A stretch of 64,000 nt of DNA from Eudromia elegans (Eukaryota; Chordata; Aves; Tinamiformes; Tinamidae). The stretch is from assembly GCA_003342815.1 (NCBI GenBank), contig PTEX01000145.1, positions 372,154 through 436,153 of the forward strand, written 5' to 3'. Below the pieces are notes generated by a model. It was given only the letters and a program-made list of their open reading frames with translations, was not told the DNA's origin and searched no databases. Positions 1-13,786 of the stretch are shown in pieces. The translations under genes were made by a program, and so were the position numbers. Positions within the stretch are counted from its first letter, which is position 1. Every line of letters starts with the position of its first letter.

Positions 1-617
1 AATGATTACACTTGAGAAAAATGATCTCTGAGCTACTGATGGTTTTGTTTTGAAGCATGCAATCATATAATCACATCTGTATAAGGTGCCACATTGCTAG
101 AAGAAGCATGATACCAACATCCTCATGTAGGACTATGCTGTCAAGGAAGAAAGACCAGAAACCATGCCTATTCTGGGGATTAAACATCTTAGACCAGTTT
201 ATATCCTGATTTTTTTTTTCCATATTGCAAAGTAGAGCAGTATGGAACATGGTATTCCCCTGAGCTGTAGCCAGGAGCTGTCTGGGTCAGGTCTCACTGG
301 CACAGCCCAGAAGTGAATCAAAAACCATGGAAGCAAATAAATAATGTGTATGTCCCTGGCCGTGTTCAACAGTGCATGTTTCTAGTTTTTAATTTTAGAC
401 TGAATTTGACTCTTCCAGCTGCCATTCAGTGGAAATGAATTCTATTAAATCTTACAAATTTTGTAAACATCAACAAAAATCTGATGTTATTCTCAAATGT
501 AAAGGATCAGGTCTACAAATCTCTTTAAAGTTGTACACATGGTAGACATGATTTTAAATGCTTTTACATTACTTTCTTCTTTATACTAAGAAAAAGCCAA
601 TGAGATCATTAATTCAA

Positions 618-668
618 TTTATTTTTTACAATTTACTTTTTACAATTTTTTACAATTTTACAATAATA
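618..668. repeat. Short tandem repeat, unit about TTTTTTACAATTT
   Basis: Four imperfect copies of a T-rich unit ending in ACAATT lie head to tail, with slippage in the length of the T run. An AT-only stretch full of TTAATTAATTT-like motifs follows, to about 740. It looks like a local replication-slippage minisatellite. Confidence 0.75.
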
Positions 669-2799
669 AAATGATAATTTTAATTAATTTAAAAACTAAA
701 ATAAAAATTAATTTTAGCTAGTTTAATTTTATCTATTTTTTCACATGGAGTTTTTTGAAGAAAGAGTTAATGAGAAAAAAATATCAGGAACTTAATCTCT
801 GGCATAAGGAGAGGCCTCCCTAAAAATGTGAGTTTTATGCAACCTCTTCTTTATTGGTGATAAATGAGGATTCTAGTATAAAGAAAGAAGTCCAAAGCAT
901 TTTGCCAGAGAAAATAGCTAAGAAAAAAATAGATTTTTTTTCATCTGGTGTGTCTATTGATTTTTTTTTTTTTTTTGAGTTCCAAATGCACCTCAGCTTT
1001 CCTTGTTATAATGACCACAAACACAGTCATCAAACATGCATAGGAGAGTTGAGTGCATTTGTGAAGGATGATGAATACTAATTATTTTTTTCTACAGTAT
1101 AATTGTATTCTGCAAAGCCCTGACCAGAGAGAGTTACATGCTTGCGTTTTCCCCCTCCAAGTTATTTATGGACAAAATGAAATGAGAAGGCTACAATCTG
1201 ACAAAGCCATGACTTTCTCACTTATGTCTTTCCCAGTAATTTTGGAGCATGTCCTTCAGAATATGTAGAGAGAGTAGATGTCCAGGCATTTTTTGAATCT
1301 GTGCAGAGGAAGGAAGAAGTCTCTGACAGCTGGTCCATCCACTTAAAGGTCAGAAACATGCGTACTCCAATAATGTGAGGGTTTAAATTAAAGATCTGAA
1401 TTAAGAGCCCTAATTAGACAGCTAGGTTACAATTTACAGTCAATAAAGAGTTGCTTCTAAGAGTAATAAGAAGCTATATAGGTATTTAAGGGAGATTAGT
1501 AGGGTTAGGTTTTGCCTGTATTAAGGAGGGGAGAAGTGGAGTATGTAATAACTTTAGAACTGCCTTCACTCTAACATTAAACAAAATTTTCACATATCTT
1601 GAAGACTCAGAATCTATTACAATTAAATGGTCTCTTGGCCCTCTTAAAATCTATGGCAGGTTGGCCTATTACTTGAATGAATCCAAAATTTCATCCAATG
1701 TTACGATATAATTTTCTAGTTATTTTAATATTTTTTCTCTCTAAAAGCAGATGCTTTGCTTCATATATTATTTTGTACTTGATTTTTTTAAGAAATAGTC
1801 ATTTGGATGGCATAAGCTGTAGGAAGAAAAATCATTAATTCATCTACTCTTATTGTGCTTTCTTGCTCATTTTCCACTGATAATCAATGTTCAGATTTTA
1901 TTGGCATATTGACATCACTACACACACATTTTACACCAGACACTGGAATATCTCCCCAAAGTGGATTTCAGCTTGTACTGTTGGCAATCTGTTATGTGTT
2001 GGCTAGTTACATCAGTCATATGGTATTGTTTATGTTCAATCATATAGCTTTTTTGGCTCAGGGAATATAAAACAGGACTGCATGTGTATCTACAGGCCAA
2101 TAGTAATTTATTGTAGATACTTGTGACTATTTTTATCAAGCCAGCAAATTCAAACATATTCTAAACTACACAGTCACATTTCAAACAGGAATGAAAGGAA
2201 AATGGTGAAACAAACTACTCAGCTTCCAATATGATTACTAAATTGCAAGAAGTTTTGTATATTGGAAAATTTGTACCTGTAAAAATTCTCGTCTTATTGT
2301 TTTGTGAATAAACCTTGGTAACCTGAAGTCAATATTGGTAATTACCTCAGAAATTAGGCTCAATCAGAAGCAAAGAAAGAATAAAATTCAAATATAAAAG
2401 TAATCCTAATTTCAGTGCTGCTGCATATATATATATGTTTATATACTTGAATTAATTAGTGCATTAAATGAGTATATTAATATTCACTTTACATACACAA
2501 TTTTAAAAATGTGAGATCATGTCTAGAATCTTATGGTGCTAAAACATAACTGTATTGGCACTACTTCCTCTTTCTATCGTTAATTCCCTTATTAATATTT
2601 CATATTTATATATTGCAGTTTCTTGTACTCATAATTTAATTTTGCAGATATGGTACTCTTACTAAAAATTTCTTTTCATTTACGATCACTTCTGTTAACT
2701 AACATAATTATCATACAGCACATGCTCTTATATTCTTAACATTAATTTGAAAAATGTGGAACTCTCCAAAAAGTCCTCAAAAACATGTTTTTAATTAAG

Positions 2800-3140
2800 A
2801 GATAATGTGAATGGAAAAGAAAGTTGTCTTAGGTTAATGGTCTCCAGCTGCCACATTAATGCTGCGGCAAAAGCAAGACATTTGTTTTCAAAGTGGGAAA
2901 CATTGATCTTATGACAGTGCTCTAATACAATGACTTCATTTCTAGTATGTCAAAAAACTGATGTAGAATTAACCATTTTATTAGATGAATGGTGGTGCAA
3001 AAGAGTAACAGCTGATCGGTGCAATAATAATTATTTACTGCAAGTTAAATGTATAAATAAAAAGCAGAGACTTTGACCTTAATTATCCAATTAGGTACTA
3101 GATTAGATTTTAAAGTAGGTCACAAAATACCCACAAATGG
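2800..3140. promoter_or_regulatory. Candidate conserved non-coding element (speculative)
   Basis: This block is higher in complexity than its surroundings and has no long open frame. It contains CAGCTG at two places and a composite TGACCTTAATTATCCAATTA at 3074-3093. That composite combines a nuclear-receptor-type half site (TGACCT) with two homeodomain-type cores (TAATTA, CAATTA). Such composition is common in vertebrate developmental enhancers, but no conservation was tested, so the call rests on appearance only. Confidence 0.22.
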
Positions 3141-3693
3141 TTTTCTTTGTCATAATGGTAAGTGAAAATGGTTTTGGAATAAAAGATGACAGTATCACTT
3201 CTCTCTCTCCTATTGCAAAGTAATTCAGCCTCATTGTTGCAGTGTAAAAGGCAAGTTTTAAGCTTTGGGATTAATTTAATGTGTAGTATGTAATTTACAT
3301 ATCAGACTTCCACAATATTCTTCTGAGCTGTCTCTTTCAGTTTCTTATACATCAATGGAGAAGTCAAAATATCAATATGATGATTATAGAAATAAATTAT
3401 TTTAGATGAATTGTTGATTTATACCATTAACTTCTGTAACATGGTAAAATACACCCACCAAACAGTTTAATATTGAAGTATGTTCTAGAGCTTAGCAGTA
3501 TATTACAGACTAGAAGTTGAGTTTCTTCACAAGAGCAAAATATATGTAACTTAATTCAGTTTCAGTTATTGTTCCCTTCATTTTTGTAAAAGGATTATTT
3601 TTTATGAAGTGAATAGGAGGTTTTTCCCAAGCCAATTTTTCAGCTTTTGGAAGCTGAGATTTATACTCAGATTTAATCTTCCTCTTCTTCTTT

Positions 3694-3714
3694 CCCCCCG
3701 CCACCCCCAAACCC
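3694..3714 (-). repeat. C-rich tract, G-rich on the minus strand
   Basis: The plus strand reads C6-G-CC-A-C5-AAA-C3. The minus strand therefore carries G3, G5, G2 and G6 runs close together. Only three runs reach three G, so a two-tetrad or bulged quadruplex is possible but not a canonical four-run one. It sits next to a polypyrimidine stretch (3681-3693). Confidence 0.5.
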
Positions 3715-4689
3715 ACAATGCTCAGATGCCTTAGAGTAGGGGACTACTTTCCTACTGTCTTACTGAAGAGAGAGATTGGCTCCTCAATAGGCCAAATTAA
3801 AATAGAGCTAATAGAACTGCTCTGAATATTGCTCAGGAGAAACTATTTCTACTTGTGGTCTACTGAGAAAGCTCAAATAAAGCTGAGAACACAGGACAGC
3901 ATTATTTACGGCTTAGTTTTCATATATTTGACTTTCGGAGCTTTTCTCTTCACCTTATCACTTGATTCTAGGAGGTTCAGCAGCTACAACAAAATTGTGA
4001 ATTGACAGCACTCCCAGTCGGCCACCCCACGCTTTCCCTCTAGAGATGTTGCTGCTCGCAAAACTTCGTAAAGTATAGATCTTGCAATTTTTGCCCTTTT
4101 ATCTCATCATAAGGGTGAGATAATCTTATACACTGAAAACTGATACAATTACATTGTCAGAAGCACAATTCTATTTCTTCAAGGCATTCTTACTGGAATG
4201 TTAATATTCATTGTGAAGTTTAGCAATTAGCTCTGCGTTCTACATAATAACTGGTGTCAGAGGTGGATACCAGGTCCTCAAAAAAAGCATATATGGAAAA
4301 GTTCCTTTTAATTGGACTACAAAAGTAATGCTTTCTCAGGTCAGTTATAGCAATGGATTTAAAAGGATGAAAGAGAAAGCTTTTCTTGTGATACTCATTT
4401 TATGAATATGTCTTCAGTCAACATTTATTTTTATTGGGCTTTTCAGTTACAGTTTCTCTAAGGTAAGTTTTACTCAGAAAAAGAATGTTTTTGGCTTGCA
4501 ACAAAGAAATAATCTTGGTGTTTATTAAAAAAAGAAAACAAAAATAAAGAATGCAAGATTAAAAAGATAAAACTACACAAGATAGAAAGAAATTTAAATT
4601 AATTTAAATTACTTTAATAACACTTTTTTGTACTGCTTCTATTTTTTTTCTGATATCTTCTTAATGACATTAAAACTAGACAGTATGAC

Positions 4690-5250
4690 TCATAGAATCA
4701 TAGAATACTTAAGATTGGAAGGGAACTCCAGAGGTCATCTAGTCTAACCCCCCGCACACGCAGGGTCTCCTAGAGCCCATGGCACAGGGTGGTGTCCAAG
4801 TGGGTTTGGAAGATCTCCAGTGAAGGAGACTCCACCACCTCTCTGGGCAGCCTGTTCCAGGGCTCTGTCACCCTCACTGTTAAGAAGTTCTTCCTCAGGT
4901 TCCTGTGGAACTTTTGGTGTCTTAATTTTTGGACATTTCCTCTAGTCCTGTCGCTGGCTACCACTGAGAAGAGGCCGGCCCCATCCTCCTCACTCCCTCC
5001 CTTGAGGTACTTGTATACACTGATCAGGTCCCCTCTCAGTCTTCTCTTCTGCAGGCTGAAGAGGCCCAGCTCTCTCAGCCTTTGCTCATAGGGTAGATGT
5101 TCCAGGCCCCTAATCATCTTTGTAGCCCTGTGCTGGACTCTCTCTAGCAGCTCCACGTCCCTCCTGCACTGGGGAGCCCAGAACTGCACACAGTACTCGA
5201 GGTGCGGCCTCACCAGGGCTGAGGGGCAGAATCACTTCCCTCGACCTGTA
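4690..5250 (-). mobile_element. CR1 LINE, 5'-truncated, youngest copy in the window
   Basis: On the minus strand the element runs from the distal part of ORF2 through the short 3' UTR to the CR1 terminal repeat, two copies of ATTCTATGA at 4690-4706. The GGTCGAGGGAAGTGATTCTGCCCC stretch that opens the copy and the AGGTCATCTAGTCTAACCCCC antisense 3' UTR are hallmark chicken-type CR1 sequences. Similarity fades beyond about 5250, so the copy is strongly 5'-truncated, as most CR1 copies are. I see no clear target-site duplication, which is also usual for CR1. Retention of a 147-codon frame suggests it is younger than the other CR1 pieces here. Confidence 0.96.
4770..5213 (-). pseudogene. CR1 ORF2 C-terminal remnant (end of reverse-transcriptase region)
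   Basis: The frame encodes 147 residues beginning [15 protein letters not shown], with conserved CR1 blocks [19 protein letters not shown] (about residues 19-37), [26 protein letters not shown] (about 46-72) and [37 protein letters not shown] (about 104-140). It ends at a TAG at 4770-4772, close to the usual ORF2 stop. Full CR1 ORF2 is roughly 900-1000 residues, so this is only the last part. Just upstream, the expected [15 protein letters not shown] stretch appears shortened by 5 nt relative to the consensus I recall. That puts an in-frame TGA before this segment. The listed start is a GTG codon inside the ORF, not a true start. It has no expected function. Confidence 0.92.
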
Positions 5251-6245
5251 TGAAACCCTGCTTCCATGAAGCTCAAGCAGAAGTTTGCCTCCAATTCCAT
5301 AACGCCCAAATTTAAAGTCTGATCACAAGACAGAGATTCTTTTTTCGATGACAAAAGTCTGTGGCATGTAAAATATTAAAGAGAAAACAATGATGTAACC
5401 TGGAGACTTTCATTTCCCTACACTTTCAAGGAGCCTTGCATCTAAGGCAAGTTAGGAACTAAGGAAGTTTCCCCAGAAGCAAGCACGGGGGTGGTGTGTG
5501 GAAGCACCCAATCATCTGAATGACCTTCAATTGACCAGAGTCCCATCCATTTTCCCCCTGATTTCTTTCTCTTTGTCTGTGGATAGTTGTACAATATTTG
5601 AGACATGGTGTGGTACTTTCCTCCATGCTTTCTCCACAAATTGTGCTGTAAGGGAGGACTCTGAATCACTTAACACATTTGTTTCTGCACATCACTTATG
5701 TGATGTAGGATCTGTAGCATTTTTAGTATTAGAATTAATGACCGTAGTCTATTTTTAAAGTCACTGGAGAGAAAAAAAAATCTGCTGCTTGCAGAATGTC
5801 TGTTCAGATCTAGATGTCTGCATTATATATTATGCCCTGTATCTCTCAGTGACTCTGTCTGCAAAAGACAATACATTTCTGTGGGTACTTCTGCAATTAG
5901 ACAGTTCAGTCCTACTCTTTCTGGCTCTCTATGCAGTCTTCCTTCCTTCATTCTCTACCATTTATCACATTCAGGTTCATTTAATAATAATTCAATAAAG
6001 TAAACATTACAGAAGATTACTCCTGAAATCCTTAACTAAAGTAAATACATTAGACAATGAGGTCAAAACAAATGGTATTTGAATAATTTCTGGTGATATT
6101 TGATATAGAAATATCGATTTTAGGAATGATATGATTACAGGATAATTCTTCAGTTCTCCCACCTGCTTCCCTCTACCCCCTCCAAAGAAAAACAAACATA
6201 TTATTCTGAAAAATATCATATAAAATTATTGTAGGTGATAAGCCT

Positions 6246-6275
6246 ACAATACTGAAAATACTGAATACTGAAAAT
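6246..6275. repeat. Short tandem repeat of AATACTGAA
   Basis: Three imperfect copies of AATACTGAA lie in tandem, with one or two spacer A residues. This is a local slippage product. Confidence 0.7.
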
Positions 6276-9200
6276 CAGCACTGAAGTATATTGTCCATCT
6301 CTAGAGAAAAAAAAATGTTGAAATAAAAGGCAAACTTAAGGCAAAAAAAATACTATAAACTACTATCCATTAGATTTAAATTTTTTTTCATAGAACATGA
6401 TTAGATGTGAATATCTGATCTTCTTACATTAGGAAAATAATAATGTGATTGATGGAAGGAGAGTAGTTTAATATGTACCCCTTCACCAAGAGACGTTCTT
6501 GGGTTTTCAGAATTATCTTCTGCCTCAAAGCATATTCATAAATCATTCAATGTTCATATAGAAATGGCTAGTTTCCACACAAAATTTTTTTTCTAGGATC
6601 CTGGGATAATGCTGTGAAATACTTTCTAAATAAAAACTAGCAACAGGATAATCCGTTTGAAGAATTTAAGTATTTTTACTTTAAAAATAACACAAGTGCC
6701 TGCTAGCTGCCCCACAGATAGTTGCAATGACTAAGTAATTGGATATTTCAGAATATTTTATGCTTGTTGTAAAGTTTCATCAAATGATCAGTTCAACTTT
6801 AAGGAATTCATATGAAACAGTGTGTTGAAAAAACAGTTAAAGAATAATTTCTGGACACACTGAGAGAACCAAAGTGTAAATAAGCCCATAAAAATTGAAG
6901 GTAACATTTCTTCTGGTTGTAGATGTGTTTTAAACTAATGTTTTAAATAGTTTGTTCTTTCCCTTTGTTTTGTATTGTTATTGTTTGTTTTAATGGCAAC
7001 CGGGAAGAGAAAAAATTTCATTTACTTTGAAAAGTAAATACAATTGTGCTTTTTAAAAATAAAGTGCCACAGGAGGAAAAATATCTCCTCCATCTATTCC
7101 ATCTAGGATTCATTCTACAAGAGGCAGGGTAGTTTGGAAAAACAACATATTATTATGCACCTAAAAGAATGCACAATCACATATGAATAAGGGAAGATCT
7201 CAAATACATGATAGTAACAGACACATCTATGGTTGCAACATATCATTAAAAGTTCTTGGCTTGGGGGGATTTTTTTCTTTGTTTTTTAATATCTGTTCCT
7301 CTTATAGAGTTGTGGTACTTCCTTTCAAGTTTTATAGTTCCCTGCCTGCATAGCTTCTGGCTAAAGACCAAGCAAATATTGTCTACCATTGCTGATGTCA
7401 CCTCTGTAATATCCCCAACAGTGCTGCTTCTTTCTATTTCATTTATTCTTCTTTCTGGTAGCCTGGTGAATATAAGATTACACAGTTTTAAATTGGTAGC
7501 ATGCTGCTAACTGAAGAGTATAGCAAATTAGTTTAAATTACGGGTTTTAGCACAATGTGCACTACAAAGCTCTTAGCAAACTATCTGTGGATTTAAAAAA
7601 AAATAAACTGAATTCCACAGTACCACCACAAAAATCACTATTGAAATCAATACAATTGTATCCTAGGAGCAGGAAATGTCAAAGACTAAACTCCACCTTC
7701 TTATACATCCCATCACTCATAATTTATCATTAATGTCAAAGAAATTTCAAAATATGTTCAAAAAGAATAACTTTGCCAATAACCTAATAGTGAGTAACGG
7801 TAGGAACTATCAGCTGGATGTGAGAATGACACCTTATCGGAAGAAAGAGATGTGTAATGTGAAAAACATATATATAAAAGGCAAATACCGGGGAAAAGAC
7901 TACAGAATAAAAGAATAAGACATAAGAGGTACCAGAAAAGTGGATAATGAAAAGGAGACAGAAAAAAATGTGTCCGATGGACACTTTTTTTATTCATGCA
8001 AAGCAACTGTACTTGCTGAATCTTTCTTAGAAGTTAGTATTTTCATTGTCTACATCTTCTTTATTAACACAATATGAAATAATACACACTTTTAGGATAT
8101 ATTTTTTTTTCAACCTAAATCCATATAAAGTTTTCCAAATATTCCTGAGCAAGGGCACAGACAATAGAATATATGGCGATATATCCATGTTTAATGACAT
8201 GCCTTCCATTGCACAGAGGAAATTCTCTATTTACAAATCTGATACATAGCCATATTTCTTGGGAATATATTGAATAGTTGTCTCTACTCATTACTGCTCA
8301 CGGCTAGACATCAGCCGTTTCCATTCAGGAGAATTAAAACCTCTTAGATTCACCTCAGAACCGTCCTGCTGCTTAGTGGTCACAGCACACATTCATGATA
8401 GCAGAGATAGTCCTCCATTTGCAGCACAGACAGTGCCACTGCCAATTTCAAGTGTCAGCACAATTGAGTTTGTACTTTCCAAGCAGACGTTCCAAGTAGT
8501 TCTACAACATTATAATGATTTGCCCAATTTGTCAAGACCTGTCCTCACTGGCAGCAAATAGGGCTGCCAGCACAGCAACTCTCCTTCATTTTCATTATGC
8601 TGAAATAGATTCAGTCGACTTATAACCATAATTAAGAGGATCATCTGGCTTTAAAATAAAGATGCAAAAGATCTTAGACAATCTAAAGCAATCTTAAATA
8701 TTTGAATGGGAAAGAAGAGTGAGCATATCACATGTAGTCAATAAATACAGTCCGTGACCTAGAGAATAGATGAGACAGAAAAATGGAACAACTAGATGAC
8801 TGAGACACAGAGGAAATAAACTCTTTACAGTGAGGAATTTCCTTTGTGTACTTGCATATTATTTAGCAAAATGTGTCCCCTGATTGATGTTCTTAGATGT
8901 TAGTGTAATATTGAGAAAATTGGTAATAATTTCCAAAAGGCACAGAAAGAATCTACAAAAGACTCATTGACTCAATCTTTGCTTCCTAAACTTTAACCTA
9001 GGGTTTAAGTGCAAAATCATTATTCCTGTTTTATTTTTCTACAATACGTTTTAGGTCAACAACAGATGCATTTGTAAGTGGTTGACTGCTTCATACAATA
9101 ATTCTGTGAATCACTTTTGCAAAGAACACCTTAGCACATGTATATGAAGACTGATATTTTAAAGCATCTTCTGGAAATACAAAAAATATTCCTTGCATTT

Positions 9201-9341
9201 TTCATAGTGGAAGATAATTTTATTGCCATACTTTTCAGATTTCTTGTCCAATCAAGATTTATACATGTTTTACTTGACATTCAGTTTAAATTGAAACAAG
9301 CTCCATTTTCAAAAATATTTCAGGCTGTATTTGAGAGGAAC

Positions 9342-9389
9342 ACACTTTTGAAACTATAAAGTAAAACACTTTTGAAAATATAAAGAGTA
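9342..9389. repeat. Two-copy tandem duplication, 24-bp period
   Basis: The unit ACACTTTTGAAACTATAAAG plus GTAAA (with overlap) is followed directly by a near copy, ACACTTTTGAAAATATAAAG. The copies differ at one position over the first 20 bases, so the duplication is fairly recent or well preserved. Confidence 0.8.
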
Positions 9390-12300
9390 TTTACAAAAAA
9401 AATCAGCATGTTAATACTTGATATTAACTTTATTGTGAAAAAAAGATTAATGTCAGTTCTGGAGTTATATTCTGAATTATGCCATAAATGATCTTCAATT
9501 GTTTCTCTGAAAACCTATTTTTTTCTAATTTGCTCATGATTGCATCCTCTTATTTATAAATCATAACCAATCACTAATATCTTTTAAAATAATCATAATT
9601 TTACAGAACAAAGAATTTCCTGATGCAATGTAATACTAACATACTTTAAAGTTTTCCATTACAGATGGAATATAATTCTTTTAAAAACAACTCAAATATA
9701 ATCGGCTAATTATTATGAAAGCATTTTTATGTGTAGCAGGTACAAAACATTGTCATTTTGCTCTGTAAAAGGAATATTTTTAAGATTCTTGTAGTCATTA
9801 GCATTTCAAACCAAGAGAATCTTTGATATCTTGCCCTCCCTCCCTCCATTTTCCCAAGTGATGACGTGCAAAAGAAAGCAGAGCGTGCAATAACTGAGAC
9901 TTTTTCTAAGCATAATTGTCTCATCGATGTTGTTACCAGCATTTTCCTTCTGAAAGGCTGACTGTAAACTAACATGGAATGAAGAGGTTCCAAAACTGCA
10001 AAAGACCGAAGTCATAAATAATAACGTATGGACGCTTTTTCGACTAGTTGATTTGGATGTAATTATGTTGATGGAAGGAAACAGACTGGGATGAAGAAGG
10101 GCAGGGAAAGAGAGGCAGAAGGGAACAACTTGTACAAGAACAAGCCAATTCATTCAGTCTGTATAATCTGAGAGAATACTATGCCATGGGGCCTCAAATC
10201 CCTTTCTCTTTCAAGGAATAAATCAGGCAGCTGGAAGGGTAATTTATACCAGTTGTGCTTTAAGTAGTACATCAGATTTCTTTGTCACGCTCACATTAAG
10301 TTCCCACTATAGTGTTTTGGCATTAAAAATAGTAGTGTCATAGTAGTTTCTCCTATGGAGCAACAAAACAGCTAGAGGCATTTTGAACGGGTGAGCAGAA
10401 GCACGGTATAACAAAATATTATATGATATTTTCTGAAAATAATGCAGCAAATATTGCCATTTAAAAAACAGATAAACGCTTAACTGTCCTTTGTTTTGAA
10501 GCCAGTTACAGGGAACATAGATTGCCAGTTTAGCATCCAGATGTTTTCAATTTTAATCAGGTTTTGATGTTTTGAGACAATCTCTTTAGTGAATGTCTGC
10601 AGATTTAAAATCTCAAACTGATCTGCTTACCACCTCAGTCTGGTTGCTTTTCAGACATGTAATTGAGGAATTACTTTTTCAGATTTTGTTTTTGTTTATT
10701 GGCTATCAGAAAAATATGCTTTGTACTTGATATCTCATATATTTGGGGTTTGTGGGAAATACGAAAAGGCTATTTTAAGGACTTCAGGGAAAAGATGTTG
10801 CAGAAACAATGAATTTTAATATTAAAATATTTTGAAGTAATTTTATCTACATTTATATGTTATATGTGCTTCTTCTTTAGCTTCCTTTAGGAAAAAAAAA
10901 GAAAAAAAAGCCTGTTGTTATCCTTAGCTGGCCTTTAGGAAAGGAATAAAAGATAATGATCTTTTTTCACTGTCTCCCTGGCAGTAAAACTGATAATGAA
11001 AAATTATATAAAAAAAATGTTTCCTCCTGTTTTGTGCCCTTTCCATCACATAAACTTGTATAAAAATATGGGTTGTAGGATATGCCTTAAAGCTAATAGT
11101 GAAATAAAACAGATAAAGTATTTGAAAGTTGAGTCTTCCTCAAGGACAACTCCTCTTCTTGACAGAGTTTTGCTCTTGAATTCGGTTGGGCTTATACTAT
11201 CATTTGCAACTGATTTAGGATTCTATGTGATAAAAGCTACTACTCTCAAGTTTGGCAAAAGCTGGATTTGCAGGGCACCCAAATTAATATGTGAAATTTT
11301 ACATAGGAAAATTCAGTATTTCTGCTACTTAGTTTGGTGAGAAGAATCCAATCAGTGAGTGAGAAAGGAGACATTTTAAAATTGGGCTGCTGATGGAGCA
11401 AGTTTTTATTTATGTTATTTTTATAACTGTGTTTTTGGTGTTGATTATTTTCTATTTCTGGATTCTCATATGTTCAGTAATAATTTCATAGTAGCATATT
11501 AATTTCCATACAAGAATCTTTTCTTTTTTTAATGAATCAATTAATTTCACATCTTACTAACACCAAAAATGAAAGCAGAAATACAGGAAGTTGAAGATAT
11601 TTACTTTGTTTCAACAAACGCAGGTATAGGACTCAGAATCACAGCCTTTAATTTTCATACCTTTGAAGAGCACTATAAAGAGAAGCATTTTCACAGACTC
11701 TTTTATTTACAGAGTTCATGAAGCTGGCTATTTTTAAATGTTATTTCTTAAGCTAGAAACTTCTGAACATCTGAAATTTGTTGTCTCTTTTATGATTAGC
11801 TTAATTCAGTGGCTTTAAAATTAACTACAAAAAATGTATTTAAGTGTTTGGACTTGCACACAAAACACAATTTATGCACAGTATCTTTTTTTTCCAAGCT
11901 CTAAATATTTAGATGTGACTTTCCAAAGTCTATTTATATTGCGTGCAGATACATACTTCAGAAGATAGGCATAGACAGAATTAAAAATAATTTTCCTAAT
12001 ATATAGACCAGGTATGAAGTCCCCTTCCACTGTTGCTATTTAGATGTCATTAGACATGAGAAACTGCCACAACATTGCTTCAGTCCCAGTTATTTTCTGA
12101 TTTTTATAGTTCTGCATTCTTAAAGCACTTTTCTGGCATTGAGGCATATAAGAAGTATCTTCTGCACTTTTGTACGATGTACTCCACATACAGAGTTTGT
12201 CACATCATCCTGAATGTGGAGCTTACTACAATACTTTCAAATTTGGAGTAATTAATTTTTTCCTACAATTCAACTGAATTATGCTACATCACTGCTGCCA

Positions 12301-13754
12301 TCACTGTATCCTGTTCTACCCTGTATCTTCCTTTTCTCACATTAATCATAACAGCTGCTCAGGATTCTTCTGCCAACTTCTATATTGGGCACTGTGTGAT
12401 AATGGTAATTTAACATGCTGCTCAACATTAGTGAAGAATTCTTAGTCCAGTATTTCAACCCTTAAAGGGAAGAGGGGTATGGAACAAATGTCTTCTTTAC
12501 ATTAGGAATGTTTTTTAAAAAATGCAAGAAATAAAAAATTATGTATCTGTTTAGCATTTCTCTCCCAACAAAGTGAACAGAAACCAAGCTGTATGCTGCT
12601 AGTAGGTTTCTGAAGGACGTTTTTTTCCTGTTCTTGCTTAAATAACAACCTTCAATGACAACAAAATCACAATAACCTGTCTGCAAGCAGGAACTTAATA
12701 ACGTGTATTGTGCTGTGATTTCTAACCTGTCATGGCCTAGATTAGTTTTAAGAATGTATTAAACTACAATAGCAACCCTGAGAACATTTTTCCATTTTGT
12801 TGCATTCTAACCCTAAGTTGTTTTAATTGGTCTTAGAATTCTGTTGACATAAAACAATTCAATTTATTATGCTGCCTTTTGCAATATATGCTAAAAGCCT
12901 TGCGACTTTTTTATATTTAAGCACAGTATATTATAGAGTGAATATGTGAAATACTGTTTACAACTTAATAAGCAAGAGCTCTGTATTAGGCACACACATT
13001 GCCTGTGCCCTCGAGAGAGTTGCATGTATTATGAATGATTCAAGATCAGTAAATACATATTTTGTGATGATATTCTGAGCAATTTATGGCAAACTATAAA
13101 GTATGAAGCAACACCTATAATGAAAGCTCCAGTCTCACATTATTTTCTGCCCAAATCAAATTGTAGCATAATTTAAGCAGAAAACTGGTGCAAAGTATTC
13201 TGCTGAATTTCCATTAGATCACTATGCTGTCACTGGAAGGTATGTCTGACAGGCAACTTCCTTAACAGCCTTTGCTGTAGTGTCACAATTTAAAGAGATT
13301 CGAAGAGAAGCCTAGTTACAAAACATTTCACTTGCACGTGTGTGGTAAAAGTAGCCTTGGGATTTCCCTGGGCTATAAATATATCTGTAAGACAGCTAGG
13401 ATGGCAGAGCACCAGTAAATTCTGCCTCCCTAGTTTCAATGTGCTAGAATGTGCAGTGACTTTTATTGAAATTGGTACTAGGATAATAAAAAGAAACCTT
13501 CCAGATTTTCACTACACCCAAACAGAACCGATCCACTTTAAAATTGATAGAAACAGGCAAAATATTAGTAAGAAAATGCAAATTTGCTGAAGATCTAAGG
13601 TTATTTTTGCATTTTATGAAAACAGATATTTCTCTTGTAGCAGAAACTTGCTAAGATCTGTATATTGTTAAAGAAAAACTGAAAACTTTCAAAAACATGT
13701 CTATTTTTTCAATGCTTGTTTTGAAGCAAATAATGCCATAGCAAATATGAACTA

Positions 13755-13786
13755 TTTTTTTCTTTTTTTTTTTTTTTTTGGGGGGG
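13755..13786. repeat. Homopolymer junction T7-C-T17-G7
   Basis: A thymine run interrupted once by C switches abruptly to seven G, followed by AGGTGGAGGG. Homopolymers of this length are prone to length variation and sequencing error. The exact counts should be treated with caution. Confidence 0.85.

Larger units (their letters stand above)
1..4689. other. Gene-free AT-rich stretch
   Basis: No recognisable exon or RNA gene on either strand. The open frames here are short and low-complexity, for example one beginning near 854 that encodes a run of phenylalanine from the T16 tract at 961-976. The stretch holds a short tandem repeat (618-668), a C-rich tract (3694-3714) and a higher-complexity block at about 2800-3140 listed separately. 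The rest looks like unique intergenic or intronic DNA. Confidence 0.6.

Noticed and set aside
1066-1126. C/D-box snoRNA-like pair (ATGATGA ... CTGA)
   Set aside because: No terminal stem and no internal C'/D' boxes; these short motifs are common by chance.
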